Shown here in pieces: positions 37,072 through 47,900 of a stretch of DNA of 64,000 bases. How positions within the stretch are numbered: the first letter of the stretch is position 1; each line of letters starts with the position of its first letter. The stretch is from the NCBI RefSeq assembly GCF_900103625.1, contig NZ_LT629700.1, positions 1,612,001-1,676,000 on the forward strand, given 5' to 3'. The notes under the pieces are model-generated. The model was not told the origin of the DNA and did no database searches. It saw only the letters and a program-made list of their open reading frames with translations. The position numbers and the translations under genes are program-made. This DNA comes from Corynebacterium mycetoides. GTDB lineage: Bacteria > Actinomycetota > Actinomycetes > Mycobacteriales > Mycobacteriaceae.

Positions 37072-38040
37072 ATGTTCTCATTCCTCAAAGACCCCCTTGT
37101 CCAGGGAATCATCGCGGCGGCCATCCTCGCGCTGCTGTTTCCCGCCAGCGGGACGTTCGCCGACGTCTTCGACGTGCTCACGAAGCTCGCGATCGCCCTT
37201 CTGTTCTTCCTCTACGGCGCGCGCCTGTCCACGCAGGAGGCGCTGCGGGGACTGACGCATTGGAGGCTCCACGCGGTGATCCTCGCGTTCACGTTCGTGG
37301 TGTATCCGCTGGTGGGCCTGGCGCTACGAGCCTCGACGCTCGTCGTCAGCGACGCCATTTACCAGGGTGTCCTCTACGCCATGCTCGTCCCGTCGACAGT
37401 CCAATCCTCCGTAGCCTTGACGGGCATCGCGCGAGGCAACGTCTCCGGTGCCGTCGTCGCCGCGAGCGTGTCCAGCATGGTGGGGGTCGTCATCACGCCG
37501 CTCCTTGTCATGCTGCTCATGGGGGCGGGAGACGGCATCACCATCGACGCCCAGGTGTTTGTCAACATCTCCCTGCAGCTCCTGCTGCCGTTCGTCCTCG
37601 GGCAGCTCGCCCACAACTTCGTGCCGGGGGCGAAGGAGTTCGCCGCCAAAAAGGCCACGAAGCAGGTCGACCGGATCTCGATTTGGATGGTGGTCTACGC
37701 CGCGTTCTCCAAAGGCATGGTGGCGGGGGTATGGAGCAAGGTCTCGGGCTGGGAGATCGTTTTCCTCATCGCTTTGTCCTTCGCGCTCGTGGGCTTCATG
37801 CTGTGGCTGACCCGGGCCGTCCCGCGCGCCCTCGGGTTCGGGTACGCCGACACCGTGGCCATTCAGATGTGCGGCACCCAGAAGTCGCTCGCCGCCGGCT
37901 TGCCCATGGCCTCCGTTATCTTCGGGGGAGCGGCCTTGGGTATCCTCATTGTCCCGCTGATGATCTACCACATGATCCAGCTGATGATCTGCTCTTCGCT
38001 GGCGGCCAGATACGCCCGCACCGCCGCGGCGGGCGCCTGA
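37072..38040 (+). CDS. Bile acid:sodium symporter family (SBF-like) transporter
   Basis: A 322-residue membrane protein with nine to ten segments. FFLYGARLSTQEALRGLTHW near residue 45, VPSTVQSSVALTGIARGNVSGA around residue 105, and MCGTQKSLAAGLPMA near residue 270 are the conserved blocks of the SBF-like/SLC10A7 subgroup. The substrate is unknown; family members include sodium-coupled organic-anion carriers. It ends 8 bp before a parS site that sits on the start of the next gene. Confidence 0.75.
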   Translation: MFSFLKDPLVQGIIAAAILALLFPASGTFADVFDVLTKLAIALLFFLYGARLSTQEALRGLTHWRLHAVILAFTFVVYPLVGLALRASTLVVSDAIYQGVLYAMLVPSTVQSSVALTGIARGNVSGAVVAASVSSMVGVVITPLLVMLLMGAGDGITIDAQVFVNISLQLLLPFVLGQLAHNFVPGAKEFAAKKATKQVDRISIWMVVYAAFSKGMVAGVWSKVSGWEIVFLIALSFALVGFMLWLTRAVPRALGFGYADTVAIQMCGTQKSLAAGLPMASVIFGGAALGILIVPLMIYHMIQLMICSSLAARYARTAAAGA

Positions 38041-38048
38041 AACAGGAA

Positions 38049-38064
38049 GGTTTCACGTGAAACA
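38049..38064. promoter_or_regulatory. parS-like site over a start codon (one mismatch)
   Basis: GGTTTCACGTGAAACA differs from consensus only at the first base and keeps the full 14-bp palindrome. Its centre contains the GTG start of the gene at 38057 and its left edge touches the AGGAAGG ribosome site. Confidence 0.87.
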
Positions 38065-38359
38065 TTACGTCAGAATCCACTACGAGGACCCGACCTCCGG
38101 GGGCGAGCTCATCAACATCGCCGAGCTGGAGGAGCTCTCGGCCGCAGAATGCAAAATGGTGCGGATGATCGAGCTCGACCCCGCGGAATCCATCACCGGG
38201 ATCTACATCGACGGGCGCGTCGTCGGCCAGGCGAACATGCCGCTACCGACGGTCCCGCACCCCGCCACCTACGAACACTTCGACGGGATCACGGCGACCG
38301 CGCTCAGCCTCGAGGAGTTTGAGGGTCTGTGGGAGGAAGCGCTGCAGAAGCTGCGCTAG
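38057..38359 (+). CDS. Conserved hypothetical protein, 100 aa, started within a parS
   Basis: A small acidic cytoplasmic protein (HYEDPTSGGELINIAELEEL, then MVRMIELDPAESITGIYIDG), without membrane segments or known motifs. AGGAAGG (38044-38050) is 6 nt before the GTG, which supports the start. That GTG is part of the parS core GTGAAAC, so its initiation region is a ParB target. It follows the SBF transporter by 16 bp and may share its transcript. I cannot assign a family. Confidence 0.6.
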   Translation: MKHYVRIHYEDPTSGGELINIAELEELSAAECKMVRMIELDPAESITGIYIDGRVVGQANMPLPTVPHPATYEHFDGITATALSLEEFEGLWEEALQKLR

Positions 38360-38366
38360 AAAACCG

Positions 38367-38705
38367 CTAGAGGATGAGGTTCACCAGCGCCATGTAGGCG
38401 GCCGTCCCGACGAGGATGGAGAGCGCGGCGGAGCGTCGCCACGCGTGCAAGGCGAGGGTGAGGGCCGCGGCCCCGAGGGCCGCCCACACTCCGCCGGGGG
38501 AGGGGGCGGCGCCGGAGAGGGTGTAGACGACCAGAACCGTCATCACGCCGACGGGCATGAGCAGGCCGAGAAACTCGATGAGCGGGCTCCCCTTGAGCAT
38601 CCGGAGGAAGCTGAACGGCAGCGTCCGGAGCAGCACGGTGACCACGCCGACGGGGATGAGGACGCCGGCGACCATCGCCAGGCTGATCCCTTCAGGAAGG
38701 CCCAT
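38367..38705 (-). CDS. azlD: Branched-chain amino acid exporter small subunit AzlD
   Basis: A 112-residue protein with four membrane segments, LLRTLPFSFLRMLKGSPLIEFLG and VGVMTVLVVYTL being characteristic of AzlD/BrnE. With AzlC it exports branched-chain amino acids (and methionine in C. glutamicum BrnFE). Its ATG follows the azlC TAG directly without spacing. Whether this is the main BrnFE system or a paralogue cannot be told; the lrp regulator normally divergent from brnFE is absent here. Confidence 0.85.
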   Translation of the reverse strand: MGLPEGISLAMVAGVLIPVGVVTVLLRTLPFSFLRMLKGSPLIEFLGLLMPVGVMTVLVVYTLSGAAPSPGGVWAALGAAALTLALHAWRRSAALSILVGTAAYMALVNLIL

Positions 38706-39413
38706 CTACCTCACCGTCCACGTCAGCGCGCGGTCGAGGCGCGGCGACCAGAACCGCGCGAGCAAGAGCGCGAAGTAGGCCGTGAGGGCGACCATGAGCA
38801 TCTGCCCTGGTACGACGAGGGCCGCGGCGAGGCCGATCCCCGCGGCCAGAAGCACCGCGGACATGTCGCGCGACGCCTGGAACGACTCGTAGGCGAGCAC
38901 CACGAAGAGGGCGGTCAGAGCGAACTCCATACCCTGGACGTCGGGCGGGAGTACCTGGCCGGCCAGCGCGCCGACGATCCCCGAGACTACCCAGAGGATC
39001 TGGCACACGAGCTGGACGCTAAGCACGCGCGCCCCGGAGCGCGGCTGGGTGGCTGAGGCGATGGCGTAGGACTCGTCGGTAAGCGCATAGGTGGAGTAGA
39101 CCCGGCCCAGGGGCGAGGCGATGAGGTGGCGGGGGAACGTCAGTCCGTAGAACAGGTGCCGGAAGTTAACCATCAACGCGGTGACGGCCGAGGAGACGGG
39201 ACCCACCCCGGTCAGGACCATGTTGATGGCCAGGAACTCCATCGACCCCGCGTAGATGACGACTGAGAAGACGGGCGCCCACCACCACGCGAACCCCGCC
39301 TGGGTGATGAGCAGGCCGAAGGCGAGCCCGAGCGGCACGATCCCGAGGCCTACGAGCGCGCTATCGCGCACACCCTGGCGCGCTTGCTCCCATGTTTCAC
39401 GTGAAACACCCAT
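38706..39413 (-). CDS. azlC: Branched-chain amino acid exporter large subunit AzlC
   Basis: A 235-residue polytopic protein. VPLGLAFGLLITQAGFAWWW, EFLAINMVLTGVGP and NFRHLFYGLTFPRHL are typical of AzlC/BrnF. I choose ATG 39413, 8 bp after the upstream yqgE stop. The N-terminus then reads MGVSRETWEQARQGVRDS, whose V-S-R-E-T is dictated by a parS palindrome. The frame extends to 39500 but would overlap yqgE. It lies in a four-gene run: CCA-adding enzyme, yqgE, azlC, azlD. Confidence 0.85.
   Translation of the reverse strand: MGVSRETWEQARQGVRDSALVGLGIVPLGLAFGLLITQAGFAWWWAPVFSVVIYAGSMEFLAINMVLTGVGPVSSAVTALMVNFRHLFYGLTFPRHLIASPLGRVYSTYALTDESYAIASATQPRSGARVLSVQLVCQILWVVSGIVGALAGQVLPPDVQGMEFALTALFVVLAYESFQASRDMSAVLLAAGIGLAAALVVPGQMLMVALTAYFALLLARFWSPRLDRALTWTVR
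39393..39408. promoter_or_regulatory. parS at codons 2-7 of azlC, perfect
   Basis: TGTTTCACGTGAAACA begins three bases inside azlC and encodes V-S-R-E-T. It is the nearest parS in the window to dnaA, about 18.7 kb away. Confidence 0.93.
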
Positions 39414-39421
39414 GGCGGACG

Positions 39422-40030
39422 TCAGTTGTCCTCGAGGTTGGCGGGGAAGGTGGCGAACAGCTGCAGGGGCATCGCTTGACGACGCATCACGTCGCCCCAC
39501 ACATCGGCCGCCGCCGGGGCGATCACGTCAGACGGCAGGGCGGGGGCGACGAACCAGTCGCCGCGCTCGATCTCCTCGTCGAGCTGGCCCGGGGCCCACT
39601 CGGAGTACCCCGCGAACAGGCGCATCCCCGTGACAAGCTCGGTAACCTCTCCCGGGTCCGCGCGCAGGTCCACCTGCGCCATCCGGTTAGCCAAACGCGT
39701 GAGCACGCCGTGATCCTGGATCGCCACGCCGTTCCGGGTCACCGCGACCCCCACCGCCGACTGCGGGCTCACCGGCCCGCCGAGGTAGACCGCCTGCGGG
39801 GAGGCGACCGCCTCCACCCACTCGGGGAGCACCGAGTGCACGGCGACCTCGCTGCGGCGGTTGAGGATCACCCCGAGCGTGGAGTCCGCGGCGTGGTCGA
39901 TGATGAGCACTACGGTGCGGGCGAACTCGGGCGAGAGCATCCCCGGCGCCGCGACGAGCAGCATGCCCGGGGCCGGGTCCTCGCGCTCCAAACCGTTGAA
40001 CAGCCGGTCCGCGTAAAAGTACTCAGGCAT
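39422..40030 (-). CDS. UPF0301 (YqgE/AlgH) family protein
   Basis: A 202-residue soluble protein. GMLLVAAPGMLSPEFARTVVLIIDH, then STLGVILNR and YLGGPVSPQSAVGV match the YqgE/AlgH family. The C-terminal RLFAGYSEWAPGQLDEEI is also diagnostic. Biochemical activity is not established. It overlaps the 3' end of the CCA-adding enzyme by 8 bp and precedes azlC by 8 bp, so it is inside an operon. Confidence 0.85.
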   Translation of the reverse strand: MPEYFYADRLFNGLEREDPAPGMLLVAAPGMLSPEFARTVVLIIDHAADSTLGVILNRRSEVAVHSVLPEWVEAVASPQAVYLGGPVSPQSAVGVAVTRNGVAIQDHGVLTRLANRMAQVDLRADPGEVTELVTGMRLFAGYSEWAPGQLDEEIERGDWFVAPALPSDVIAPAAADVWGDVMRRQAMPLQLFATFPANLEDN

Positions 40031-41516
40031 TCTCGCGCTCCCACCAGGCCTTGAGCTCCGCGACGGCCTCGTCGTGCTCGAGCGATCCGCGCTCGAGCCG
40101 CAGCTCCTTCATAAAGTTCCACGCCTTCCCCACGTCCGGGCCGGGTTTTAAGCCCAGGATGGACATGATCTCGTTGCCGTCGAGATCCGGGCGCACGCGC
40201 GCCAGGTCCTCCTTGGCCGCCAGCTCCGCGATGCGCTCCTCCAGGTGATCGTAGGTGCGCTGCAGGCGCTGCGCCTTCTTTGCGTTGCGCGTCGTCGAAT
40301 CCGCCCGCACCAGCTTGTGCAACCGGGGCAGGAGGTCGCCCGCGTCGGTGACGTAGCGGCGCACGGCGGAGTCCGTCCACTGCCCCTCGGCAAACCCGTG
40401 GAAACGCATGTGCAGGTACACCAGCTGACCCACGTCCTCGATGACGTGCTTCGGGTATTTCAGCGCGCGCAGCCGCTTGCGCGTCATCTTCGCCCCGACG
40501 ACCTCGTGGTGGTGGAAGGACACCCCGCCGCCCTCCTTGAGAGCGCGGGTCGCCGGCTTGCCCACGTCGTGCATGAGCGCGGCCCAGCGCAGCTTGAGAT
40601 CCGGCCCGTCCTCCTCCAGCTCGGTGGCCTGCCGCAGCACCGTCAGCGAGTGGCGGTAGACGTCCTTGTGCTGCATGTGCTCGTCCGTCTCCAGCTGCAG
40701 CGCCGGCACCTCCGGCAGGATGTGGTCAGCAATCCCGGTGTCCACCAGCAGGTCCAGGCCCTCCCACGGGCGCGCCCCGCACATGAGCTTGTCCAGCTCC
40801 GCCTGGACGCGTTCCACCGTGATGCGGTTGATCTCGGGCGCCATGTCTTTCATCGCCTCGCGTACGCGGTCGGCGACGGTGAAACCCAGCTGGGAGACGA
40901 ACCGGGCCGCACGCAGCATGCGCAGCGGGTCGTCGCGGAACGACATCTCCGGGGCCCGCGGGGTATCGAGGCGCCGGTGGAGGATGTCGGCGAGCCCGCC
41001 GACGGGGTCGTGGAACGCGGGGGTCAGCGCGCCGTCGACAAGCGAAAGCTCGATCGCCATCGCGTTGCAGGCGAAGTCGCGCCGCACCAGATCGCCGTCG
41101 AGCGAATCGCCGAAGGTGACCTCGGGGTTGCGCGTCACGCCGTCGTACAGGTCGGAGCGGAAAGTGGTGATCTCGACCTGCTGGCCGCGCTTGACGGCGG
41201 AGACGGTGCCGAACTCGATGCCGGTGTCCCACGTCTTCTCGCCCCAGGCGCCCAGGATCTCCGCGATCACCTCGGGGCGCGCCGAAGTGGTGAAGTCCAG
41301 GTCATGGCCCAGCCGGCCCAGCATGGCATCGCGCACGGGCCCCCCGACGAGGTAGAGCGACTCGCCCCGCTCCTGGAACAGAGAAGCCAGCGGGGTGAGC
41401 AGGCCCGCGAGCGTATCGACGGCCCCCTGCGCCCGCGCCAGAAGCGCCGCCTCGGCGTGCGGGTCGGAGGGGGAGGGGAGGTGGAAAAGCTCGGGGTAAT
41501 TGTCAGGCGTTGTCAC
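40023..41516 (-). CDS. cca: CCA-adding tRNA nucleotidyltransferase (PcnA-type, HD domain)
   Basis: A 497-residue class II nucleotidyltransferase that adds or repairs tRNA 3' CCA. Seen are [22 protein letters not shown] (active-site DxD, about residues 58-78), [21 protein letters not shown] and a C-terminal HD domain with [10 protein letters not shown]. The start is GTG 41516, since the ORF upstream to 41543 is not conserved. In Mycobacteriales the same gene is called pcnA and lies beside mutT4, as here. It is divergent from the NUDIX gene. Confidence 0.88.
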   Translation of the reverse strand: MTTPDNYPELFHLPSPSDPHAEAALLARAQGAVDTLAGLLTPLASLFQERGESLYLVGGPVRDAMLGRLGHDLDFTTSARPEVIAEILGAWGEKTWDTGIEFGTVSAVKRGQQVEITTFRSDLYDGVTRNPEVTFGDSLDGDLVRRDFACNAMAIELSLVDGALTPAFHDPVGGLADILHRRLDTPRAPEMSFRDDPLRMLRAARFVSQLGFTVADRVREAMKDMAPEINRITVERVQAELDKLMCGARPWEGLDLLVDTGIADHILPEVPALQLETDEHMQHKDVYRHSLTVLRQATELEEDGPDLKLRWAALMHDVGKPATRALKEGGGVSFHHHEVVGAKMTRKRLRALKYPKHVIEDVGQLVYLHMRFHGFAEGQWTDSAVRRYVTDAGDLLPRLHKLVRADSTTRNAKKAQRLQRTYDHLEERIAELAAKEDLARVRPDLDGNEIMSILGLKPGPDVGKAWNFMKELRLERGSLEHDEAVAELKAWWERENA

Positions 41517-41578
41517 CACTACCACGATACCCGGCGCGCACACGCACCTATAAATACCGAAAACCCCTCGCAGCCGGA

Positions 41579-41584
41579 TACGAT
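41579..41584 (+). promoter_or_regulatory. -10 element of the NUDIX operon
   Basis: TACGAT is 7 nt upstream of ATG 41592, a leaderless spacing, and identical to the trp -10. The in-frame ATG 41583 overlaps it and is thereby excluded. Confidence 0.4.
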
Positions 41585-41591
41585 GAGGCGG

Positions 41592-42437
41592 ATGACTGAC
41601 AACTCCCGACCCACGCCGGGCTCGGACCCGAAGAAGGGTGGAGCCGGCGACAGCAGCCCCCGCCCGCGCAAGAGGCGCCGCCGCGGGTCGCGGCCTGCCT
41701 CGGGGGCGGCGCGCAACGCCGGCACAGAAAAGAACCAGGCCGCGAAACCGGACGGCGCTTCAGGCGCGGGCGGCGGGAAGGAACCCGCGAAGGCGTCAGG
41801 CTCCGCGAAGTCCGGGGGTAACCGCTCGAACCGGCGCAGGCGGGGCCGCGGGTCGGGGCGCGGCCGAAACCAGCGGCAGAACACCAGCCGCTACCGCTCC
41901 AACCATCGCGGCTCGCACCACGCCGACACCACGATGGAGACGCGCGACGAGACGTCCGCGGGCGGCCTCGTGGTCTCCGGGATGGCGGAGGCCGTCGGTC
42001 CGGGCGGCAAAGTCGACTTGTCACGCATTTACGTCGCGCTCATCGGCCGCCTCGACCGCCGCGGGCGGCTCTTGTGGTCCATGCCGAAAGGGCACGTCGA
42101 AGACGGCGAGCACCAGTGGACCACGGCCGAGCGCGAGGTGTGGGAGGAGACCGGCATCCTCGGCGAGGCCTTCGAAGAGCTCGGGGTGATCGACTACTGG
42201 TTCGTCTCCGAGGGCGTGCGCATCCACAAAACCGTGCACCACAACTTGCTGCGCTACGTCGACGGGGTCCTCAACGACGAAGACCCCGAAGTCACCGAAG
42301 TGACGTGGGTGCCCATGAGTGAGCTCATCGAGCACCTTGCCTACGCCGACGAGCGCAAGCTCGCCCGCATCGCCGTCGACCGCATGCCTGCCATCGCAAG
42401 AAAGGAAGCCGACGCCGGAAGGGCGACCCCGCGATGA
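41592..42437 (+). CDS. NUDIX hydrolase with disordered basic N-terminus (MutT4-like)
   Basis: A 281-residue protein. Residues 1-110 are Gly/Ser/Arg/Lys-rich with KRRRRG and [14 protein letters not shown], a likely nucleic-acid-binding tail. The NUDIX box from about residue 160, [20 protein letters not shown] then TGI, matches G-x5-E-x7-REUxEExGU without deviation. It corresponds in position to mycobacterial mutT4, between the CCA enzyme and DUF6049. Substrate is unknown. The next gene starts within its stop (ATGA). Confidence 0.82.
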   Translation: MTDNSRPTPGSDPKKGGAGDSSPRPRKRRRRGSRPASGAARNAGTEKNQAAKPDGASGAGGGKEPAKASGSAKSGGNRSNRRRRGRGSGRGRNQRQNTSRYRSNHRGSHHADTTMETRDETSAGGLVVSGMAEAVGPGGKVDLSRIYVALIGRLDRRGRLLWSMPKGHVEDGEHQWTTAEREVWEETGILGEAFEELGVIDYWFVSEGVRIHKTVHHNLLRYVDGVLNDEDPEVTEVTWVPMSELIEHLAYADERKLARIAVDRMPAIARKEADAGRATPR

Positions 42438-44980
42438 GGCTCACCCTCCGTGGCCGATGGTTGCGGCCAGCCGCTGTCACAACTGTCACAGCTGTGACAG
42501 CTGTCGCGGCCGCGAGCGCCTTCATCCCCGTGGCGGGCGCGCAGCAGTCGCTGCCCGTTGCGCTGCACCCCGACAACCCCGCCGTGGCCCAGCAGTGGGT
42601 CAACCCAGCGGTGCGCCCCGGGGAGGGGGAGACGGCCACCGTCACGCTCGTCAGCGCGCCCACGGTACTTTCCGCCCACGACCCGCTCACGGTGACCCTC
42701 ATGGTGACCAACACCTCCGACGAGCAGTTGGAGGGACTCACCGTGACACCCCGACGCGGCCCGGCCACCGGCTCCGTGCTCGACCAGCAGGTCGCCGCCG
42801 TGGCCAACCCGCTGGAGTACACGGTCGTCGGCCGTGAGGTGGGCGTCGATACGCAGCTCCCGCCGGGGGGGAGCACCCAGCTGGAGCTGACGATCACCGA
42901 GGACGCGCTCCCGCTGCCGGGAATTGCCACCTACCCCGTCATGTTCGTGCTCAGCGCCGAAAACGGGGCCCTGCTGGACACCGAGCGCTTCCACATCTCC
43001 ATCCGCGGCACGCCCGACGGCGCCCGCCCGGCCGGCATGACCACGCTGTTTCCCCTGTCCGCCCCGGTAGACATCGTCCCCGGCGAAACGGGTTCGGCAC
43101 CGGGCGAGCCGCCGCTGATCCTGGGCAGCGAGAACCTCGCGGGCCAGCTCGCGCCGGGCGGCAGGCTCCGCTCGCTTCTCGACGTCTACACCGACGCCAC
43201 CGCCGACCCGCAGGTAGCCGAATCCACCTGCCTCGCCCTCGACCCGGCGACGATCCACACCGTCAACCGCATGACCAGCGGGTACACCGTCTCCGCCACG
43301 CGGCCCGACCTGGTGGAGCCCCCGCAGCGCCTCCGGGATTCGTGGGGGATAAACGGCGCGGAAAACGCCGGCGAACCCGGGCGGGGCTCAGAGGACGCCC
43401 GCGCATGGCTGGATGCCGTGACGCAGCTCGCCGCGGCCCGCTGCGTCGTTGCGCTGCCGTGGGCGAACACGGACCTCAACGCCGTCGCCCGCACGGGCGA
43501 CCCCTGGCTCATGCGCGAGGCGGTGGAGCGCGGGCCCTCCACGCTGCAGGAGATCGTGGGGTCGGGCGGGCTGCTCAACACCGTCGTGCCCGGCGCAGGC
43601 TATGTCGCCCCGGGCGTTCCGGCCGCGCTCGGCTGGGCGGATCACTCGCGCTCCACCATCGCCGCCGAGGGGATACAGGGATCGTGGGAACGCGCACAGC
43701 GCTCGAGCGCCACCCAGGGCTCGGGCCCCGCCGGGGACGCTAGCGAGGCGGCTCTCGACCGTGCCGACACGCCGCCGGTGGCCTCTGTCAGCGCGCCTGA
43801 ACCGGAGCAACCCGTGCGGGTGCTCATGGCCGGCAACACGGTCCCCCCGGCGCCCCCCGACCAGCGCTTCGCGTGGATGTCGCCCGGGGTCATGTCCGTG
43901 GGCTACCAGGATTCCCTGGCCACGGTGCTGGCGACGGTGGGGGAGCACCCCGAGACCACCGGCTACTCGCCCGAAGGGCTGCGCTTCGACTACACCCGGG
44001 ACTCGCCCAAGGCGCGTTCCGTCAACGCCGCCAGCGCCGTCCACCTCGCCGCGCAGTCCGCGTGGGAGTACCCGTCCGGGGAGCAGGACGCCGACGGCCC
44101 CGGGCCCGCCCCGATCCTGCTCAACCCGCCCGTGACGTGGGATGCGGCCGGCGCCGCCGACGTGATGGACGCCGTGCGCGACACCTTGTCCACCGGGGCG
44201 GCGCAGCCCATGTCTTTGGAAAGCTACCTCTCCGTGCCGGAGGGAACACCGGTTGCCGGGGCGGACGCCACCGGCAGTCCCGCCGCCGACCCCACCATTT
44301 TCAGCGATTCCGAAATCCTCACGGCCAGCCAGCAGGGCCGTTTCATCGACGAGCTCTCGGGGCTGCTGGTCGCCGACCCTGCGATCGCGCTATCGCGCTA
44401 CGGGTTCACGCTCCCGCTGCGCCGAGACCTGCTTACCGCGCTGTCGCTCAGCGGTCGGCGCGCCTACACCTTCCACCCGGAGGCCGTGGAGGCAACCAGC
44501 CGCCGTCTGGCGGGCAGCCGCGACACGCTTAACGCCTTGCGCTCCGCCGTTGCGCTCATTCCGCCCGGCAACGTGTACACCCGCACGTCGCCTGCCTCGC
44601 CGCTGGTGATCGTCGCGCGCAACGGCCTGCCGCTGCCCGTAGACGCGACGATCCGCTACCACGGGCCCGAGGGGGCCAGGCTCAACGTCCCGCCGACGCT
44701 GCGGATCCCGGCCAATGGCTCCATCACCACGTCCATGACGGCCGACCTGCCGGAGGAGCAGGGCGGGACGCAGCTGCGCCTGTTCCTCGCCTCCCCGCAG
44801 GGGGCGCAGATCTCCCAGCCCGTTGACATCACCGTGCGCACCTCGGGCGTGGCCCTGCGCGGCTGGGTCATCCTGGCGGCGCTCGCCATATTCCTCGCCC
44901 TCCTGCTAGTGTTTCCCGCCGCAACGAGGCGCCACAGGCGGCAGCCCCCGCTCCCCCCAGCACAGCCCGAACAGGAGTAA
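42434..44980 (+). CDS. DUF6049-family cell envelope protein
   Basis: An 848-residue exported protein. A signal peptide is seen in the first 35 residues ([13 protein letters not shown], then a Thr/Val/Ala core ending AFIPVAGAQ). A large extracytoplasmic region follows. One C-terminal membrane segment (about residues 812-832) is followed by a basic tail. It corresponds to Rv3909 of M. tuberculosis, always encoded before murJ, suggesting an auxiliary role in lipid II flipping, not proven. An 18-bp palindrome lies in its signal-peptide codons (42483-42500). Confidence 0.75.
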   Translation: MRLTLRGRWLRPAAVTTVTAVTAVAAASAFIPVAGAQQSLPVALHPDNPAVAQQWVNPAVRPGEGETATVTLVSAPTVLSAHDPLTVTLMVTNTSDEQLEGLTVTPRRGPATGSVLDQQVAAVANPLEYTVVGREVGVDTQLPPGGSTQLELTITEDALPLPGIATYPVMFVLSAENGALLDTERFHISIRGTPDGARPAGMTTLFPLSAPVDIVPGETGSAPGEPPLILGSENLAGQLAPGGRLRSLLDVYTDATADPQVAESTCLALDPATIHTVNRMTSGYTVSATRPDLVEPPQRLRDSWGINGAENAGEPGRGSEDARAWLDAVTQLAAARCVVALPWANTDLNAVARTGDPWLMREAVERGPSTLQEIVGSGGLLNTVVPGAGYVAPGVPAALGWADHSRSTIAAEGIQGSWERAQRSSATQGSGPAGDASEAALDRADTPPVASVSAPEPEQPVRVLMAGNTVPPAPPDQRFAWMSPGVMSVGYQDSLATVLATVGEHPETTGYSPEGLRFDYTRDSPKARSVNAASAVHLAAQSAWEYPSGEQDADGPGPAPILLNPPVTWDAAGAADVMDAVRDTLSTGAAQPMSLESYLSVPEGTPVAGADATGSPAADPTIFSDSEILTASQQGRFIDELSGLLVADPAIALSRYGFTLPLRRDLLTALSLSGRRAYTFHPEAVEATSRRLAGSRDTLNALRSAVALIPPGNVYTRTSPASPLVIVARNGLPLPVDATIRYHGPEGARLNVPPTLRIPANGSITTSMTADLPEEQGGTQLRLFLASPQGAQISQPVDITVRTSGVALRGWVILAALAIFLALLLVFPAATRRHRRQPPLPPAQPEQE

Positions 44981-44984
44981 CCCC

Positions 44985-47900
44985 GTGACCCAGGACCCGC
45001 ACCCACACACAGCCGGGCTGCGCCGTCGCATCGTCGCACCCGCGCCGCCGGCTCCCGTGCCGGTTCCGCGCCCGGCCGTAACCCCACAGGACGACAGCGT
45101 GGAGCCGGATCAGGACCGCTCGGCCCTGACGATCAGCCCGTCCGGCGAAGCGCTGGAAACCCTCGAAGCGCCCCGCGCGCCCGAGGTGGCCGAGTCCGCC
45201 GCCGGCTCGGAGGACGGTTCCGCGGCGCAGACCTCTAACACCTCCAACACCTCAAATACCGACGTCGTGCGCTCGACCGGTTCGATGGCGCTGGCGACCC
45301 TGCTCTCGCGCATCACGGGATTCATCCGCACCGTGCTCATCGGCGCGGCGCTCGGCGCACCCGTCGCCTCCGCGTTCAACACAGCCAACACCCTGCCCAA
45401 CCTGATCACCGAGATCGTGCTGGGCTCCGTGCTCACCGCCCTCGTGGTGCCGGTGCTGGTGCGCGCGGAGAAGGAGGACCCCGACAGGGGAGCGCGGTTC
45501 ATCCGCCAGCTGTTCACCCTCGCGCTGACGCTGTTGACGGTGGTCACCATCCTCGCCGTGGCAGCCGCACCCTGGTTGACCCGCATCATGCTCGAGGACG
45601 ACGGCAAGGTCAACGTCGTCCAAGCCACGTCGTTCGCCTACCTGCTGCTGCCGCAGATCTTCTTCTACGGCATGTTCGCTCTGTTCATGGCCATCCTGAA
45701 CACGAAGGAGCACTTCCGCCCGGGCGCGTGGGCGCCCGTGGCCAACAACGTCGTCTCCATCGCCGTCCTGGGGCTCTACATGCTCCTGCCGGGGGCGCTG
45801 AACCCGGCCGCGCCGGCGCCGATTAGCAATCCGCACGTCCTGCTGCTGGGCATAGGCACGACCCTCGGCGTCGTGGTGCAGTGCGCCATCATGCTGCCGG
45901 CGCTGCGGCGCCTCGGCATCGACCTGCGGCCGCTGTGGGGCATCGACGACCGCCTCAAGTCCTTCGGCGGCATGGCGCTGGCGATCATCGCCTACGTGGC
46001 GGTCAGCCAGCTCGGTTACGCCGTGACGACGCGCGTCGCCTCGGTTGCCGACGCCTCCGCTCCGATCATCTACCAGCAGCACTGGATGCTGCTGCAGGTC
46101 CCCTACGGCGTCATCGGCGTGACGCTGCTGACGGCCATCATGCCGCGGCTGTCGCGCAACGCCGCCGACGGCGACGACCGCGCCGTCGTGCGCGACCTCA
46201 CCCTGGCCACGAAGCTGACGTTCATCGCGCTCATCCCGATCATCGTGTTCATGACGGCGCTCGGCCCCGACATCGGCCACGGCCTGTTCGCCTACGGCAA
46301 CTTCGACGTGGAGCACGCCCGCATTCTCGGCTTGGCCATCAGCTTCTCCGCCTTCACCCTCATCCCGTACGCCCTTGTCATGCTCCACCTGCGCGTGTTC
46401 TACGCGCGCGAGGAGGCCTGGACGCCGACGTTCATCATCGCCGGGATCACCGTGACCAAGGTCGCCCTGTCCCTGCTCGCCCCGCTGGTGGCGGCGGATA
46501 CCTCCGCGGTGGTGATCCTGCTGGCCGCCGCCAACGGGTTCGGGTTCATCGCCGGCGCCGTCATCGGCGCCTTCCTTCTGCGGCGCAAGCTGGGCACCCT
46601 GGAGGCGGCGTCGGTGCTGCGCACCAGCGCGTGGGCACTCGGGTCCGCGCTCGCCGGCATCGCCGTCGTCCTGGCCGTCAAACTAACCCTGAAAAACGGC
46701 CTCGGTCTGGATATGCCCCGCCTGCTCGGCTCCGCCGTCGGGCTCGGGGGGCTGGCATCCGTGGGCTACCTCATCGAGGTCGCGCTGCAGGGGATCGTGT
46801 TCCTCGTCATCACGGGCCTCGTCCTTTCCCGTTCGGGCCTGCCGGAGGTGCAGAACCTCGGCCGGGCGCTGACCCGCGTGCCCGGCCTCGGCCGCTTCAT
46901 CCGCCCCGACGAGGACAAGGCCCTCGAGGTCGGGGAAGTCGACCCGCGCGACGTGTCCACGCAATTCCTGGCCACCGACTCATTCAACGCCTCCCCGGTC
47001 CCGCCGCCGATGTCCGCCGGTGTGGTGCGCGGCCCGCGGCTCGTCCCGGGCGCGGCCGTCTCCGACGGGCGCTTCCGCCTCATCCGCGACCACGGCTCTT
47101 CCCAGTCCACCCGCTTTTGGCAGGCGCGTGAGCTGGCCACCGGCCGCACCGTGGCCCTGACGTTTGTGGACACCTCGGGTACCGCCCCGATGGCCCCGCC
47201 GACGCCGCGCGAAGCGGCGATTAATGCCGCCGGTGTGGTGCGCCGCACCCGCAAGCTGGCCACTCTGAACAACCCGGCGGTGGCCGACAACATCCAGATC
47301 CTGTCCTACCGCTCGGGCGCGCTCATCGTCGCGGACTGGGTCCCGGGCTCCAGCGTCAAGGCCGTTGCCGAGGCGGGCCAGACGCTGCACACGGAGGCCG
47401 TGGCGCACGCGCTGTCGCCGCTAGCCCGCGCGCTTGGCGACGCCCACGCGGCGGGCATCCCGCTCGGCCTAGACAACCGCAACCGCCTGCGCGTGTCGTC
47501 CGACGGCGTCATTCGCCTCGCCTTCCCCGCGGTGCTCCCGGACGCCTCCGCCGTGAAAGACGCCGGGGCGCTCGCCTCGGCGCTGGCCCTGTTGTCCAGC
47601 AACGTCAGCTCGTCGGGCCTAGAGGGCGCCGTGGCCCAGGCGCGCGCGCTTGCCGACGCCCCCTCTGCCGCACCCGACGACTTCCGCGACATCGCCGAGA
47701 CGCTGGAGCAGCTCAGCCACAGCGGCGCTGACGGTGCCGGCGGTGCTGACGGCGCCGCGGCGAGCGAGACGAGCGCGGCGGGCGAGGCGGATGTGCAAGA
47801 TGCGATTGACGCGGCGGGTGGCGTCTCAGTGGCAGAACCGGTGGCAGAACCGGTGGCAGAACCGGCGGCGGAGACCACGGTGGAGACCACGGTGGAGCCG

